Shown here: in pieces, positions 47,918 to 56,494 of the stretch | Layout: the number at the start of each line of letters is the position of its first letter | How positions within the stretch are numbered: position 1 is the stretch's first letter | Origin: Thalassospira profundimaris WP0211 | GTDB taxonomy: Bacteria > Pseudomonadota > Alphaproteobacteria > Rhodospirillales > Thalassospiraceae | Assembly: GCF_000300275.1 (NCBI RefSeq) | Contig: NZ_AMRN01000007.1 | Coordinates: forward strand, 124,001-188,000 | DNA: 64,000 nt | Direction of reading: 5' to 3' | The notes under the pieces: model-generated | Told to the model about the DNA's origin: nothing | Seen by the model: only the letters and a program-made list of their open reading frames with translations | Databases searched by the model: none | Made by a program: the position numbers and the translations under genes

Positions 47918-48022
47918 ATGGCTATGTCTGCAGCTACTGACATCCTCGCATCACACTCTTGCCCGCCTCTTCGTGCCGGTGTGATCGCCATGATTATGGG
48001 TATTTCCGACCTGCGAATGTGA
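47918..48022 (+). CDS. Possible leader peptide upstream of threonine dehydratase
   Basis: 34-codon frame with GGAAAG 3-4 nt before its ATG (a second ATG is two codons on). It reads MAMSAATDILASHSC, then ends AGVIAMIMGISDLRM, rich in Ile and Met. Two nt after its stop a 9-bp hairpin forms (48025-48046), and another (48090-48112) sits just before the threonine dehydratase ribosome site. This layout resembles an attenuator leader, but there is no T-run after the first hairpin, so it could equally be chance. Confidence 0.3.
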   Translation: MAMSAATDILASHSCPPLRAGVIAMIMGISDLRM

Positions 48023-48024
48023 TC

Positions 48025-48046
48025 CCTGTCATCTGCGGATGACAGG
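48025..48046 (+). promoter_or_regulatory. Hairpin between the leader frame and threonine dehydratase gene
   Basis: CCTGTCATC / GATGACAGG, 9 bp, loop TGCG. A second imperfect hairpin, CCATC...GATGG at 48090-48112, abuts the GCAGGAG ribosome site of the downstream gene. The remaining part of 47844-48131 shows nothing else. Confidence 0.5.
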
Positions 48047-48131
48047 ACCGGTTTAATACCGCTATTCACGCCATAAAATATTACTATAGCCATCGCATCA
48101 GATTGCGGATGGCCGCAGGAGTACGGAAATC

Positions 48132-49352
48132 ATGACTGTTTCCTATCACGATATTGTTCGCGCCTCGGGCTTGCTCGAAGGCATCGTTGCGAAAACACCA
48201 CTGGTGAAATCCCTAACGCTTTCAAACATTTGCCAAGCGGATGTTTATCTGAAACTTGAAAATCAGCAATATACCGCGTCGTTCAAGGAACGTGGCGCCT
48301 ATGTAAAACTGGCAAGCCTGACTCCGGAAGAACGCGAAAAAGGTGTTATCGCCGTATCGGCTGGCAACCACGCGCAGGGTGTTGCCTATAACGCCAAACG
48401 ACTTGGTATTCCCGCCACCATCGTGATGCCCAAAAACACCCCCTACACCAAGGTTCACCATACGCGCTCGCACGGTGCAGAAGTCGTTCTGACCGGCAAC
48501 GTATTTGCCGAAAGCCTTGAGGCCGCCGGCCGCATCCAGCAAGATCGTGGTCTGACCTTCGTCCATCCGTTTGATGATCCACATATCATCGCAGGCCAGG
48601 GCACTGTCGGGCTCGAAATCCTTGATGAAAACAAAGACATCGACACGGTTGTCGTGCCGATTGGCGGTGGCGGTCTGGCATCGGGCGTTGTCACCGCGAT
48701 CAAGTCGCGCCGCCCCGACATCGAAGTGATCGGGGTTGAGACCAAGCTTTACCCGTCCATGTATGAAGGCATACACGGCAAGGAATTCACCGGCGGTGGC
48801 GTCACCATTGCCGAAGGCATTGCTGTCAAACAGCCCGGTGGCCTGACGCTTGAAATCTGCAAGGAAAAACTCGATGACGTCGTTCTGGTCGAAGAAAGCT
48901 CGATCGAACGCTCCATCCAGATGATGATCGAGATCGAAAAAAGCGTTGTCGAAGGTGCCGGTGCGGCCCCGCTGGCCGCCCTGCTCGATCATCCGGATCG
49001 CTTCAAGGGCAAGAAAGTCTGCCTGATTATCAGTGGTGGCAACATCGATACCCGCCTGCTGGCCCAAGTTCTGATGCGCGGCATGGCCCGTGAAGGCCGC
49101 CTTGTTCGTGTCCGGATCGAAATTCCGGATGTGCCGGGCGCACTTTCAACGATCAGTGCCTTGATCGGCGAAGAAGACGCTAACATCATTGAAGTCTATC
49201 ACCAGCGTCATTTCTATGACGTGCCGGCAAAACAGACCGATGTCGACATGGTGCTTGAAGTGCGCGACACCCAGCACGGGCAACAGGTGATCGACCGCCT
49301 GATCAAGGAAGGATTCGGTGGCCGCCTGCTTGGTAACACGTCGCTCGACTAG
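48132..49352 (+). CDS. ilvA: Threonine ammonia-lyase with C-terminal ACT domain
   Basis: 406 residues. PLP lysine K52 in YTASFKERGAYVKL, the glycine loop VVPIGGGGLASGVV, and a single C-terminal ACT domain (about 325-403: RVRIEIPDVPGALSTISALI). This short form with one ACT domain deaminates threonine to 2-oxobutyrate and matches the TdcB/IlvA-type enzymes of many Gram-negatives; whether it serves isoleucine synthesis or threonine breakdown is open. GCAGGAG precedes the ATG. Terminator at 49376-49407. Confidence 0.93.
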   Translation: MTVSYHDIVRASGLLEGIVAKTPLVKSLTLSNICQADVYLKLENQQYTASFKERGAYVKLASLTPEEREKGVIAVSAGNHAQGVAYNAKRLGIPATIVMPKNTPYTKVHHTRSHGAEVVLTGNVFAESLEAAGRIQQDRGLTFVHPFDDPHIIAGQGTVGLEILDENKDIDTVVVPIGGGGLASGVVTAIKSRRPDIEVIGVETKLYPSMYEGIHGKEFTGGGVTIAEGIAVKQPGGLTLEICKEKLDDVVLVEESSIERSIQMMIEIEKSVVEGAGAAPLAALLDHPDRFKGKKVCLIISGGNIDTRLLAQVLMRGMAREGRLVRVRIEIPDVPGALSTISALIGEEDANIIEVYHQRHFYDVPAKQTDVDMVLEVRDTQHGQQVIDRLIKEGFGGRLLGNTSLD

Positions 49353-49375
49353 GAACCCCTGTATCCAGAAACGAC

Positions 49376-49410
49376 AAAGGGCCGTTGGTGTGTCACCACG
49401 GCCCTTTTCT
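49376..49410 (+). terminator. Terminator after threonine dehydratase
   Basis: Stem AAAGGGCCGTGGTG-type arms (49376-49390 with 49394-49407, G-U tolerant) followed by TTCTTTT on the plus strand; the convergent flavin reductase gene ends beyond it. Confidence 0.88.
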
Positions 49411-49443
49411 TTTGTGAACTACATCACATCGCAAGTGACAAAG

Positions 49444-49926
49444 TTATTCACCCAGCGTGCGATACCGCCCACCATAATACAGCAACGGCGCACCGGTTTC
49501 GCCCATCACCAGTTCCTGAACATGACCAACGATGATGCTGTGATCACCGCCTTCATGAAGGGCGTGACGTTCGCAGGTCAGCGCTGCAACACTGCCTTTA
49601 AGGCGCGGCATGCCAAGGCTGTCATCTTCATATGCGACCTTGTCCCACCCATCCTGCCCGGGGGCTGAAAACAGCTCGGACACCTGCTTTTGGCTCTGGC
49701 TCAGGATATTGATGCAAAACCGTTTGGCATCCCCCGTGAACAGCGCGTGAGTCGCCGCACGGTGATCAACCGAAAACAAAACCAGCGCTGGATCAAGCGA
49801 CACCGAGGCAAAGCTGTTGATAGTAATGCCCGCTTTTGCACCGTCTTGGGCGCGGGTGGTTACAACGGCAACGCCGGTTGTGAATTGACCAAGGCAATCG
49901 CGAAAATCGCGCGCAGAGAAAGACAT
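49444..49926 (-). CDS. Flavin reductase domain protein
   Basis: 160 residues, the flavin-reductase-like FMN-binding split-barrel family: FRDCLGQFTTGVAVVTTRAQ, GITINSFASVSLDPALVLFS, FCINILSQSQKQVSELFS and the closing GHVQELVMGETGAPLLYYGGRYR. Such proteins supply reduced flavin to two-component monooxygenases, but no oxygenase partner is adjacent, so its partner is unknown. It is divergent from motA with 256 bp between them. Confidence 0.92.
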   Translation of the reverse strand: MSFSARDFRDCLGQFTTGVAVVTTRAQDGAKAGITINSFASVSLDPALVLFSVDHRAATHALFTGDAKRFCINILSQSQKQVSELFSAPGQDGWDKVAYEDDSLGMPRLKGSVAALTCERHALHEGGDHSIIVGHVQELVMGETGAPLLYYGGRYRTLGE

Positions 49927-50182
49927 ATTGAAGGAAGCTCTCGTATACCAATATGGATGGGTGACGCGTCCCGAATGGAGCTTGGGGAAAATGGCGTCTA
50001 TTCACCGCGCTGTCAAACCTAACTCGCAGCTAATTTAAACGCGATGTTAATAAGATTAAAACTTAATAAGAGCATATAGATATCAGAAACACGTTCTGCA
50101 CTGCCGCAGAAGGCAGATGTTTCGATGAACTCGGGGTTGATCGTTCAGGTATCTGGCTTGGGGTAGCGGAGAAGAAAAAAGA

Positions 50183-51037
50183 ATGTTCTTGATCATTGGT
50201 TATATCGTCGTAGTCGGCTCTGTCTTGGGTGGCTATCTGCCGCATGGCGACTTTGGCATTCTTGTACAACCGCTTGAAGTTCTGATCATTTTCGGGGCTG
50301 CGTTTGGTGCCTATTTGACTGCCAACCCGCTTGGCATCGTGAAGAAATCCTTCACCTACACCATTCGCGCCATGAAAGGCCCAAAGAAAAAGGCCGCCTA
50401 TCTGGAACTTCTGATCTGCCTTTATGCGATTTTCCGCCTTGCGAAATCCAAAGGCGATCTTGCGCTTGAAAGCCACGTTGAAAACCCGGAAAGCTCCAGT
50501 CTGTTTTCCAATTTTCCGATGCTGATGAAAGATCATCATGCGATGGAATTCATGTGTGACTATCTGCGCCTGCTTACCCTTGGCACGACCAACGCCTATG
50601 AACTCGAAGCCGTGATGGATCAGGAACTTGAAACCCATCACGAAGAAGAACACGCAGTTGCGTCTGCTGTGCAAACGGCTGGTGACGGCCTTCCGGCACT
50701 TGGCATTGTTGCGGCTGTTCTTGGCGTTATCGTCACCATGAGCTCGGTGACTGAACCGCCTGAAATTCTTGGTGGCCTGATTGCTGCGGCCCTTGTCGGT
50801 ACCTTCCTTGGTATTCTCGGTGCCTATGGCTTTGTCGGCCCGACCGCATCGATCATCAAAAACACCGTGGACGCAGACGGCAAATATTACAGCTGCATCA
50901 AAGCCGCCCTGGTTGGTCACATGCAGGGATATGCCCCGCAGGTCTCGGTGGAGTTCGCACGTAAAACCCTCCCGCATAATCTTCGACCCAGCTTCAAAGA
51001 GCTTGACGAAGCGCTGCAAGACGCGCCCACGGCTTGA
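50183..51037 (+). CDS. motA: Flagellar motor stator protein MotA
   Basis: 284 residues with four membrane helices (about 2-20, 31-50, 165-190, 200-222). Typical elements are the first helix with GYIVVVGSVLGGY, the cytoplasmic loop KKSFTYTIRAMKGPKKKAAY, DGLPALGIVAAVLGVIVTM and GTFLGILGAYGFVGP (conserved prolines of the proton path). With MotB it forms the ion-driven stator. It has a GGAGAAG-like ribosome site. motB follows after 40 bp; no other flagellar genes are nearby. Confidence 0.95.
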   Translation: MFLIIGYIVVVGSVLGGYLPHGDFGILVQPLEVLIIFGAAFGAYLTANPLGIVKKSFTYTIRAMKGPKKKAAYLELLICLYAIFRLAKSKGDLALESHVENPESSSLFSNFPMLMKDHHAMEFMCDYLRLLTLGTTNAYELEAVMDQELETHHEEEHAVASAVQTAGDGLPALGIVAAVLGVIVTMSSVTEPPEILGGLIAAALVGTFLGILGAYGFVGPTASIIKNTVDADGKYYSCIKAALVGHMQGYAPQVSVEFARKTLPHNLRPSFKELDEALQDAPTA

Positions 51038-51077
51038 TTTTGCGATAAAAGATCTGGTTTAGAGGACAACGCAGCAA

Positions 51078-52052
51078 ATGCCCGATATCGTCATAAAAAA
51101 GATCAAAAAAGGTGGGCACGGGCATCATGGTGGTGCCTGGAAAGTTGCCTATGCCGACTTTGTGACGGCGATGATGGCATTCTTCCTGTTGCTGTGGCTG
51201 CTTTCCAGCGCGACCGAGGAACAGCTGCAAGGCGTGTCGATGTATTTCACGCCCGAGACCATCTCGCAAAATGAATCGGGTTCTGGTGGCTTGCTGGGCG
51301 GCACCAGCCTGGCCGAAGAAGGTGCACTGCGTTCCGAATTCGGATCACCGTCGATCAGCATGGAAATCCCGCCGGTCGAAACACCGGAAGAACGCGAAGC
51401 CATCCGTGTGGCCCAGATGGAAGAACAGGAATTCAACGAGGCCCAGGAAGAACTCCTTAAGGCAATCGAAGCCAACGAGGAACTTCAGGGCCTTGAAAAG
51501 AACATCCGCATCGAAAACACCGATGAGGGACTTCGCATCCAGATCCTTGACGAAGACGGCACCGCCATGTTCCCGAGCGGTAGTGCCGCCATGGCCGATC
51601 ATACCCGCCTTCTGCTGCAACAGGTCGCAGGCGTGATTGAAAACATGCCACAGGATGTCTCGATCGAAGGCCATACCGATGCCGTGCCGTTCAACCGGAC
51701 AGATGGCTATTCCAACTGGGAACTGTCAGCCGATCGTGCGCTGGCCACCCGTCGTGCACTTGAAGACATGGGGCTTGAAACGGGACGCTTTGCCAAGGTT
51801 GCCGGTCTGTCGGACACCGACCCGCTCCTGCCCGAGGCACCGGAAAATGAAAGCAACCGTCGCATCAGCATCACCTTGCTGCGTGGCACCGGCGAACGTT
51901 CCGAACTTGAAGGCACCGGCGAAGCTGGCCAAAACGGACAAACTGCACCGACAGGTGCAGCACCCGCTGGCCCGGCACCATCGCCTGCACAACAACCGGC
52001 ACAGGGTGAAAACCAGCGCCGCCCGACCTTCTCGGTTCCATCACAACGGTGA
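51078..52052 (+). CDS. motB: Flagellar motor stator protein MotB
   Basis: 324 residues. N-terminal basic stretch KKIKKGGHGHHGGAWKVAYA, then the single membrane helix carrying the critical ion-binding D27 (YADFVTAMMAFFLLLWLL). The OmpA-like peptidoglycan-binding domain spans about 155-280 (IEGHTDAVPF, NWELSADRALATRRALEDMG, ESNRRISITLL). The C-terminus is a Pro/Ala/Gln-rich tail of about 40 residues, not seen in the shortest homologues. Anchors the stator to the cell wall. Confidence 0.95.
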   Translation: MPDIVIKKIKKGGHGHHGGAWKVAYADFVTAMMAFFLLLWLLSSATEEQLQGVSMYFTPETISQNESGSGGLLGGTSLAEEGALRSEFGSPSISMEIPPVETPEEREAIRVAQMEEQEFNEAQEELLKAIEANEELQGLEKNIRIENTDEGLRIQILDEDGTAMFPSGSAAMADHTRLLLQQVAGVIENMPQDVSIEGHTDAVPFNRTDGYSNWELSADRALATRRALEDMGLETGRFAKVAGLSDTDPLLPEAPENESNRRISITLLRGTGERSELEGTGEAGQNGQTAPTGAAPAGPAPSPAQQPAQGENQRRPTFSVPSQR

Positions 52053-52171
52053 TTTGAAATCCGGCAACAGAAATCGGTGCCCTTTTGACCGTCAGGCCTT
52101 TAAACTGTCATAAACAACACCTAATCTCATAGAATAGTTCTCTTTGATGTGACCGGGACTGATCGGATCAA

Positions 52172-52912
52172 ATGACAGTTAATCAGCGGCGCCTGACCCA
52201 GCACTATTTTATGACCGCACCGATGCCGTGCCCATACCTGCCCGGCCGGTTCGAACGTAAACTGGTCACGGAGTTGCGCGGGCCCGAGGCCAACAACGTC
52301 CATGATCTGTTGTCACGTGCAGGCTTTCGCCGCAGCCACTCAATCGCCTATCTGCCGGCCTGCAGTGATTGCAATGCCTGTGTTCCGGTGAGGGTCCGCT
52401 GTGACGGGTTCGAACCCAGCCGGTCTTTCCGCCGCATCAAGAACAGAAACAGCGATCTTGTCCGCAAGGTGATGCCGCCGTCCGCGACACAAGAACAATA
52501 CCAGCTGTTTAGCACCTATCAGGACGCCCGGCATGGCAATGGTGACATGGCGCGCATGGATGCCCGTGATTACCGCGCAATGATCGAAGACAGCACAGTG
52601 GAAACCTCGATCTTTGAATATCGTCGCGCGGATGACAGCCTGATTGCTGTGGCGCTGGTTGATATTCTGGCCGATGGACTGTCTGCTGTTTACAGCTTCT
52701 TTGACCCGCAAGAAGACCGTCGCGGACTGGGCACTTACATCGTGCTTGATCTGATCGACGAAGCCAGAATGCTCTCCCTTCCGCATGTGTATCTTGGCTA
52801 CTGGATCGGCGATTGCCGCAAGATGTCGTATAAGATGCGCTTCCAGCCCCTTGAAGGATTCCGCGATGGTCAATGGGTCTCGATGGAAGACGCTGATAGT
52901 GACGCGGACTAA
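52172..52912 (+). CDS. bpt: Ate1-family aminoacyl-tRNA protein transferase (Bpt)
   Basis: 246 residues. The N-terminal ATE domain has CPYLPGRFERKLVTEL and the cysteine-rich ACSDCNACVPVRVRC (four cysteines); the C-terminal part has DGLSAVYSFFDPQEDRRGLG and YLGYWIGDCRKMSYKMRFQP. Bacterial Bpt proteins transfer leucine (or arginine) to N-terminal Asp/Glu of proteins and so mark them for ClpS-ClpAP degradation. Start at ATG 52172; the ribosome site is weak. It stands alone between motB and the TRAP genes. Confidence 0.93.
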   Translation: MTVNQRRLTQHYFMTAPMPCPYLPGRFERKLVTELRGPEANNVHDLLSRAGFRRSHSIAYLPACSDCNACVPVRVRCDGFEPSRSFRRIKNRNSDLVRKVMPPSATQEQYQLFSTYQDARHGNGDMARMDARDYRAMIEDSTVETSIFEYRRADDSLIAVALVDILADGLSAVYSFFDPQEDRRGLGTYIVLDLIDEARMLSLPHVYLGYWIGDCRKMSYKMRFQPLEGFRDGQWVSMEDADSDAD

Positions 52913-53096
52913 GCTGTAAAAGTTCGCATTCTGCACCAATTGCGCGAACCACTTTCCCCGATTAGACTAAAGTACCATACAACAACTCGATCCTCGGTTG
53001 CCTGCCCGTAAAGACGCATATAAGCTTCGTCTCAAAGCTGATCATCCAGCTTTTACAGATAAATCATGAGCTTGCATCTTTGGGAGGTTGTAACCA

Positions 53097-54191
53097 ATGA
53101 AACGTCGCCAATTTCTTTCCGGCGCTGCCGTAGCAGGTGCGACTGCTGCTGCCGCGTCAACTTTCGCCAAACCGGCAATTGCCCAGGACGTCCGCGAATG
53201 GCGGATGGTCACCACCTGGCCGAAAAACTTTCCGGGCCTTGGCACCGGCGCAAACCTTCTTGCTGAATACATCACCAAGGCATCCGAAGGTCGCCTGAAA
53301 GTTACCGTTTTTGGCGCAGGTGAAATTGTTCCGGCATTCGAAGCCATCGACGCTGTTGGCAACGGCACCGTCGAAATGGGCCACGGCGCGCCTTACTACT
53401 GGAAAGGCAAAGTCGACGCGACCCAGTATATCGCAGCAATGCCGTTCGGTCTGAACGCACAGGAACAGAATGCGTGGTTCCAGTGGGGTGGCGGTCAGGA
53501 ACTGGCTGATAAGGTCTATGCGGAACTGAACTGTAAGTTCTTCCCGTCGGGCAACACCGGCACCCAGATGGGCGGCTGGTTCAACAAGGAAATGAACACC
53601 ATTGACGACTATAAAGGTCTGAAAATGCGTATTCCGGGCCTTGGTGGCGAAGTTGTCAAAGCCGCTGGTGCCAACGTTGTGAACCTTCCAGGCGGGGAAA
53701 TTCCGCCGGCACTTCAGTCGGGCGCGATTGACGCAACCGAATGGGTGGGTCCGTATAACGATCTGGCCTTTGGTCTCTATAAATCGGCCAAATACTACTA
53801 CTATCCGGGCTGGCACGAGCCGGCGACCGTTCTCGACAACTTCATCAACCTGGATGCATGGAATGCACTCCCTGATGATCTGAAAGCCATTGTCGAGCAG
53901 GCAAACCGCGCTGTGAACCAGATGGTTCTGTCGGAATTCACCGCACGTAACGTTCAGGCACTCGACACCCTGCGCAACAAGCACGGCGTTGATGTTCGTC
54001 CGTTCTCTGACGACATTCTGACCGGCCTTGGCAAACTGTCGGGTGAAGTTCTGCGTGACCTGGTTTCGTCGAACCCGCTGTCACAGGAAGTCTTCGAAAG
54101 CCTTATCGCCTTCCGTACCCAGTCGATCGCATGGTCGAAATTCTCGGAAGCGGCATTCGCACAGGCACGTGTCCTGCCGTTCAAATACTAA
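53097..54191 (+). CDS. dctP: TRAP transporter substrate-binding protein, DctP family
   Basis: 364 residues. The N-terminus carries a twin-arginine-type signal (MKRRQFLSGAAVAGATAAAA, cleavage near AIAQD), unusual for many TRAP binding proteins but shared by TakP-like members. The mature part shows REWRMVTTWPKNFPGLGTGA, the GAIDATEWVGPYNDLAFGLY substrate segment and YYYPGWHEPATVLD. TakP-like proteins bind alpha-keto acids or monocarboxylates; the ligand here is a guess. GGGAGG precedes the ATG. It converges on the permease genes dctQ and dctM. Confidence 0.93.
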   Translation: MKRRQFLSGAAVAGATAAAASTFAKPAIAQDVREWRMVTTWPKNFPGLGTGANLLAEYITKASEGRLKVTVFGAGEIVPAFEAIDAVGNGTVEMGHGAPYYWKGKVDATQYIAAMPFGLNAQEQNAWFQWGGGQELADKVYAELNCKFFPSGNTGTQMGGWFNKEMNTIDDYKGLKMRIPGLGGEVVKAAGANVVNLPGGEIPPALQSGAIDATEWVGPYNDLAFGLYKSAKYYYYPGWHEPATVLDNFINLDAWNALPDDLKAIVEQANRAVNQMVLSEFTARNVQALDTLRNKHGVDVRPFSDDILTGLGKLSGEVLRDLVSSNPLSQEVFESLIAFRTQSIAWSKFSEAAFAQARVLPFKY

Positions 54192-54192
54192 G

Positions 54193-54210
54193 TTTTCCGA
54201 ATTCGGAAAA
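54193..54210. repeat. Perfect palindrome after dctP
   Basis: TTTTCCGAATTCGGAAAA, fully self-complementary, immediately after the dctP stop; may be a first, short terminator or processing element. Confidence 0.6.
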
Positions 54211-54213
54211 CGA

Positions 54214-54246
54214 CAAAGGGCTGGCATTTGCCAGCCCTTTTTATTT
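54214..54246 (+). terminator. Terminator after dctP
   Basis: Stem AAAGGGCTGGC / GCCAGCCCTTT with an ATTT loop, then TTATTT; reads on the plus strand. Confidence 0.92.
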
Positions 54247-54283
54247 GGCCTGCTCCAAACTTATCAGAGCCGGCCACTGAAAC

Positions 54284-54316
54284 AAAAAAGGCACCCAGAA
54301 CGGGTGCCTTTTTCTT
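54284..54316. terminator. Bidirectional terminator between dctP and dctM
   Basis: Stem AAAAAGGCACCC / GGGTGCCTTTTT with AGAAC loop; A-run left and T-run right. With the preceding hairpin it insulates the convergent TRAP genes. Confidence 0.92.
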
Positions 54317-54338
54317 TGATGATATGTCGCCGTCGTTC

Positions 54339-55712
54339 TTAGAACAGAACGCTTGGAAGCCAGGTTGCCAACCACGGGAAGGCAGCCACAAGGCACAGGC
54401 CAAGCATCTGGATAACCACGAATGGTACAATCCCGCGATAGATATCCCACGTCTTGATCGCCGCCGGGGCCACACCGCGCAGATAGAACAGCGCAAAGCC
54501 GAATGGCGGTGTCAGGAAGCTGGTCTGAAGATTGATTGCAATCATCACACCCAGCCAGACCGGATCGACATCAAGCTTAAGCAGGATCGGGCCGACAATC
54601 GGGATCACAACAAACACGATCTCGATGAAGTCGAGGAAGAAGCCCATGACGAACATCAGCAACATCACGACCAGCATCGCACTGAACACACCACCCGGAA
54701 GGTTGTGCAGCAGTTCTTCAACCAGATGATCACCACCCAGACCACGGAACACCAGCGAGAACACCGACGCACCCAGAAGGATGACAAACACCATCGCGCT
54801 GACCTGAACCGTCTGGCGCACCACATGGCGCAGCACAGGCATATCAAGACGGCGATAGAACGCAGCCAGAATGGTCGCACCGACCGAGCCGAATGCGGCA
54901 GATTCCGTCGGCGTTGCAATCCCGGTCAGGATTGAGCCCAGAACCGCCACAATCAGCAATGCCGGTGGCAGCAATGCGCGCAGCACTTCACCCCAAAGGC
55001 CTGCCGGGCGTTTGCCTTCGACCAGTGCTGGTGCTGATTCCGGATCAATCAGGGATTTGATGATGATCCAGCCGATATAAAGCCCAACCAGCATAATTCC
55101 CGGAATGAAGGCACCGGCGAACAGATCCATCACCGAAATCGGTTCCGGTGCCCAGTTGCCCAGCGCGCGCTGCGCTTCGGCATAGGCCCCCTGCAAGATA
55201 TCACCCAGCAGAACCAGAACGATCGACGGCGGAATGATCTGACCCAGCGTACCCGATGCACAGATCACACCGGTCGACAGTTTCGGATCATAACCGGCTT
55301 TTTGCATCGCCGGCAGGCTGAGCAAGCCCATGGTCACAACCGTCGCACCGACAATACCGGTGGATGCCGCAAGCAACATACCGACGATCACGACCGAAAT
55401 GCCAAGGCCGCCACGCATGGTGCCAAACAGCATGCCCATCGTGGTCAGAAGCTTCTCGGCGATCCGTGCGCGTTCAAGCATCACGCCCATGAACACGAAC
55501 AACGGGATCGCAACATAAAGCTCGTTGGTCATCACACCGAAATAGCGTGACGGCAAAGAGCCCAGAAGCGGCATATCGAATGTGCCCATGGCGTTGCCAA
55601 TAAGCGCAAAAGCAAGACCGGTGCCCGCAAGTGAGAAAGCAACCGGAAAACCAAGAAGAAGCACGCCGCAAGCTACGGCGAACATCACCAGGCTAAGAAT
55701 TTCCCCCGTCAT
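54339..55712 (-). CDS. dctM: TRAP transporter large permease DctM
   Basis: 457 residues with about 12 membrane segments: AYVALPLF-type VAIPLFVFMGVMLERARIAE, GGLGISVVIVGMLLAASTGIVGAT, ICASGTLGQIIPPSIVLVLLGD and the C-terminal LQTSFLTPPFGFALFYLRGV. It drives sodium-coupled solute import with DctQ and the binding protein encoded on the opposite strand. The start shares its first base with the last base of the dctQ stop region, giving direct coupling (55712). Confidence 0.94.
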   Translation of the reverse strand: MTGEILSLVMFAVACGVLLLGFPVAFSLAGTGLAFALIGNAMGTFDMPLLGSLPSRYFGVMTNELYVAIPLFVFMGVMLERARIAEKLLTTMGMLFGTMRGGLGISVVIVGMLLAASTGIVGATVVTMGLLSLPAMQKAGYDPKLSTGVICASGTLGQIIPPSIVLVLLGDILQGAYAEAQRALGNWAPEPISVMDLFAGAFIPGIMLVGLYIGWIIIKSLIDPESAPALVEGKRPAGLWGEVLRALLPPALLIVAVLGSILTGIATPTESAAFGSVGATILAAFYRRLDMPVLRHVVRQTVQVSAMVFVILLGASVFSLVFRGLGGDHLVEELLHNLPGGVFSAMLVVMLLMFVMGFFLDFIEIVFVVIPIVGPILLKLDVDPVWLGVMIAINLQTSFLTPPFGFALFYLRGVAPAAIKTWDIYRGIVPFVVIQMLGLCLVAAFPWLATWLPSVLF

Positions 55713-56257
55713 CAGACGCCCTCGTGCTCTTCTTCTTTGATTTCAAACTCTTTGTGACCGGTCAGGACCAGAACACTGCGCGCTGCCAAAGACAGCCCCT
55801 GCAGCAGCATCAGGACACCAAAGACCAAAATCACAGACTTATAAAGGAACAGTCCCGGAAGCCCGCCGGTTTCATGCGATCCTTCCAGACGGTGCCAGCT
55901 CGTGACAACGTAAGGATAGCTGTACATCAGGATCATGATGACGACGGGTGCAAGCAGGAACAGGGAACCAAAAAGGTCTACCCATGCCTTGTAGCGCGCA
56001 GATGCCGGACGATAGAAAACGTCAACACGCACATGCCCCCCATGCAGCAGCGTGTAACCCGCGCCGACCATGAACATGATGCCGTAAAGCCACATATAGC
56101 TTTCCTGCATCGACACCCAGCCGACCGCAAAGCCATAACGCAACGTTGCCACCAAAAACGTGATCACCACCATGGGGATCACCAGCCAGGCTACTCCGCG
56201 TCCGATCCAGTCATTAAGACTGTCAACGGCGTGGACGAAATTTCCCAGAAATCTCAC
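55712..56257 (-). CDS. dctQ: TRAP transporter small permease DctQ
   Basis: 181 residues with four hydrophobic helices: WLVIPMVVITFLVATLRYGF, SYMWLYGIMFMVGAGYTLLH, LFGSLFLLAPVVIMILMYSY and LYKSVILVFGVLMLLQGLSL. HVRVDVFYRPASARYKAWVD between helices 2 and 3 is the conserved DctQ loop. A long acidic C-terminus (FEIKEEEHEGV) follows. First gene of the dctQM pair. Confidence 0.93.
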   Translation of the reverse strand: MRFLGNFVHAVDSLNDWIGRGVAWLVIPMVVITFLVATLRYGFAVGWVSMQESYMWLYGIMFMVGAGYTLLHGGHVRVDVFYRPASARYKAWVDLFGSLFLLAPVVIMILMYSYPYVVTSWHRLEGSHETGGLPGLFLYKSVILVFGVLMLLQGLSLAARSVLVLTGHKEFEIKEEEHEGV

Positions 56258-56440
56258 TTTTCACTCCCAAGCCCTTTTTTGAATCTCACAGGAAAATTGC
56301 GGGCTTCCTGTTAAACAGGTTGGGAAGTTACAGATTAACCACCGAAAACGCTATATCTTTTGCACCGAATTTCGGCCATTTCTGCCGGGAAATGCAACAA
56401 ATCACAGGCAGTGCATCAATTTTCGTCATTCAGGCAAAGA

Positions 56441-56473
56441 AAAAGCCGGATGGCTTGGCACCAACCGGCTTTT
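56441..56473 (-). terminator. Terminator after parC
   Basis: Minus strand: AAAGCCGGTTGG / CCATCCGGCTTT (one mismatch), loop TGCCAAG region, followed by TTCTTTG; 22 bp after the parC stop. Confidence 0.85.
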
Positions 56474-56494
56474 ATCAAGGCGTTTTAACACCCG

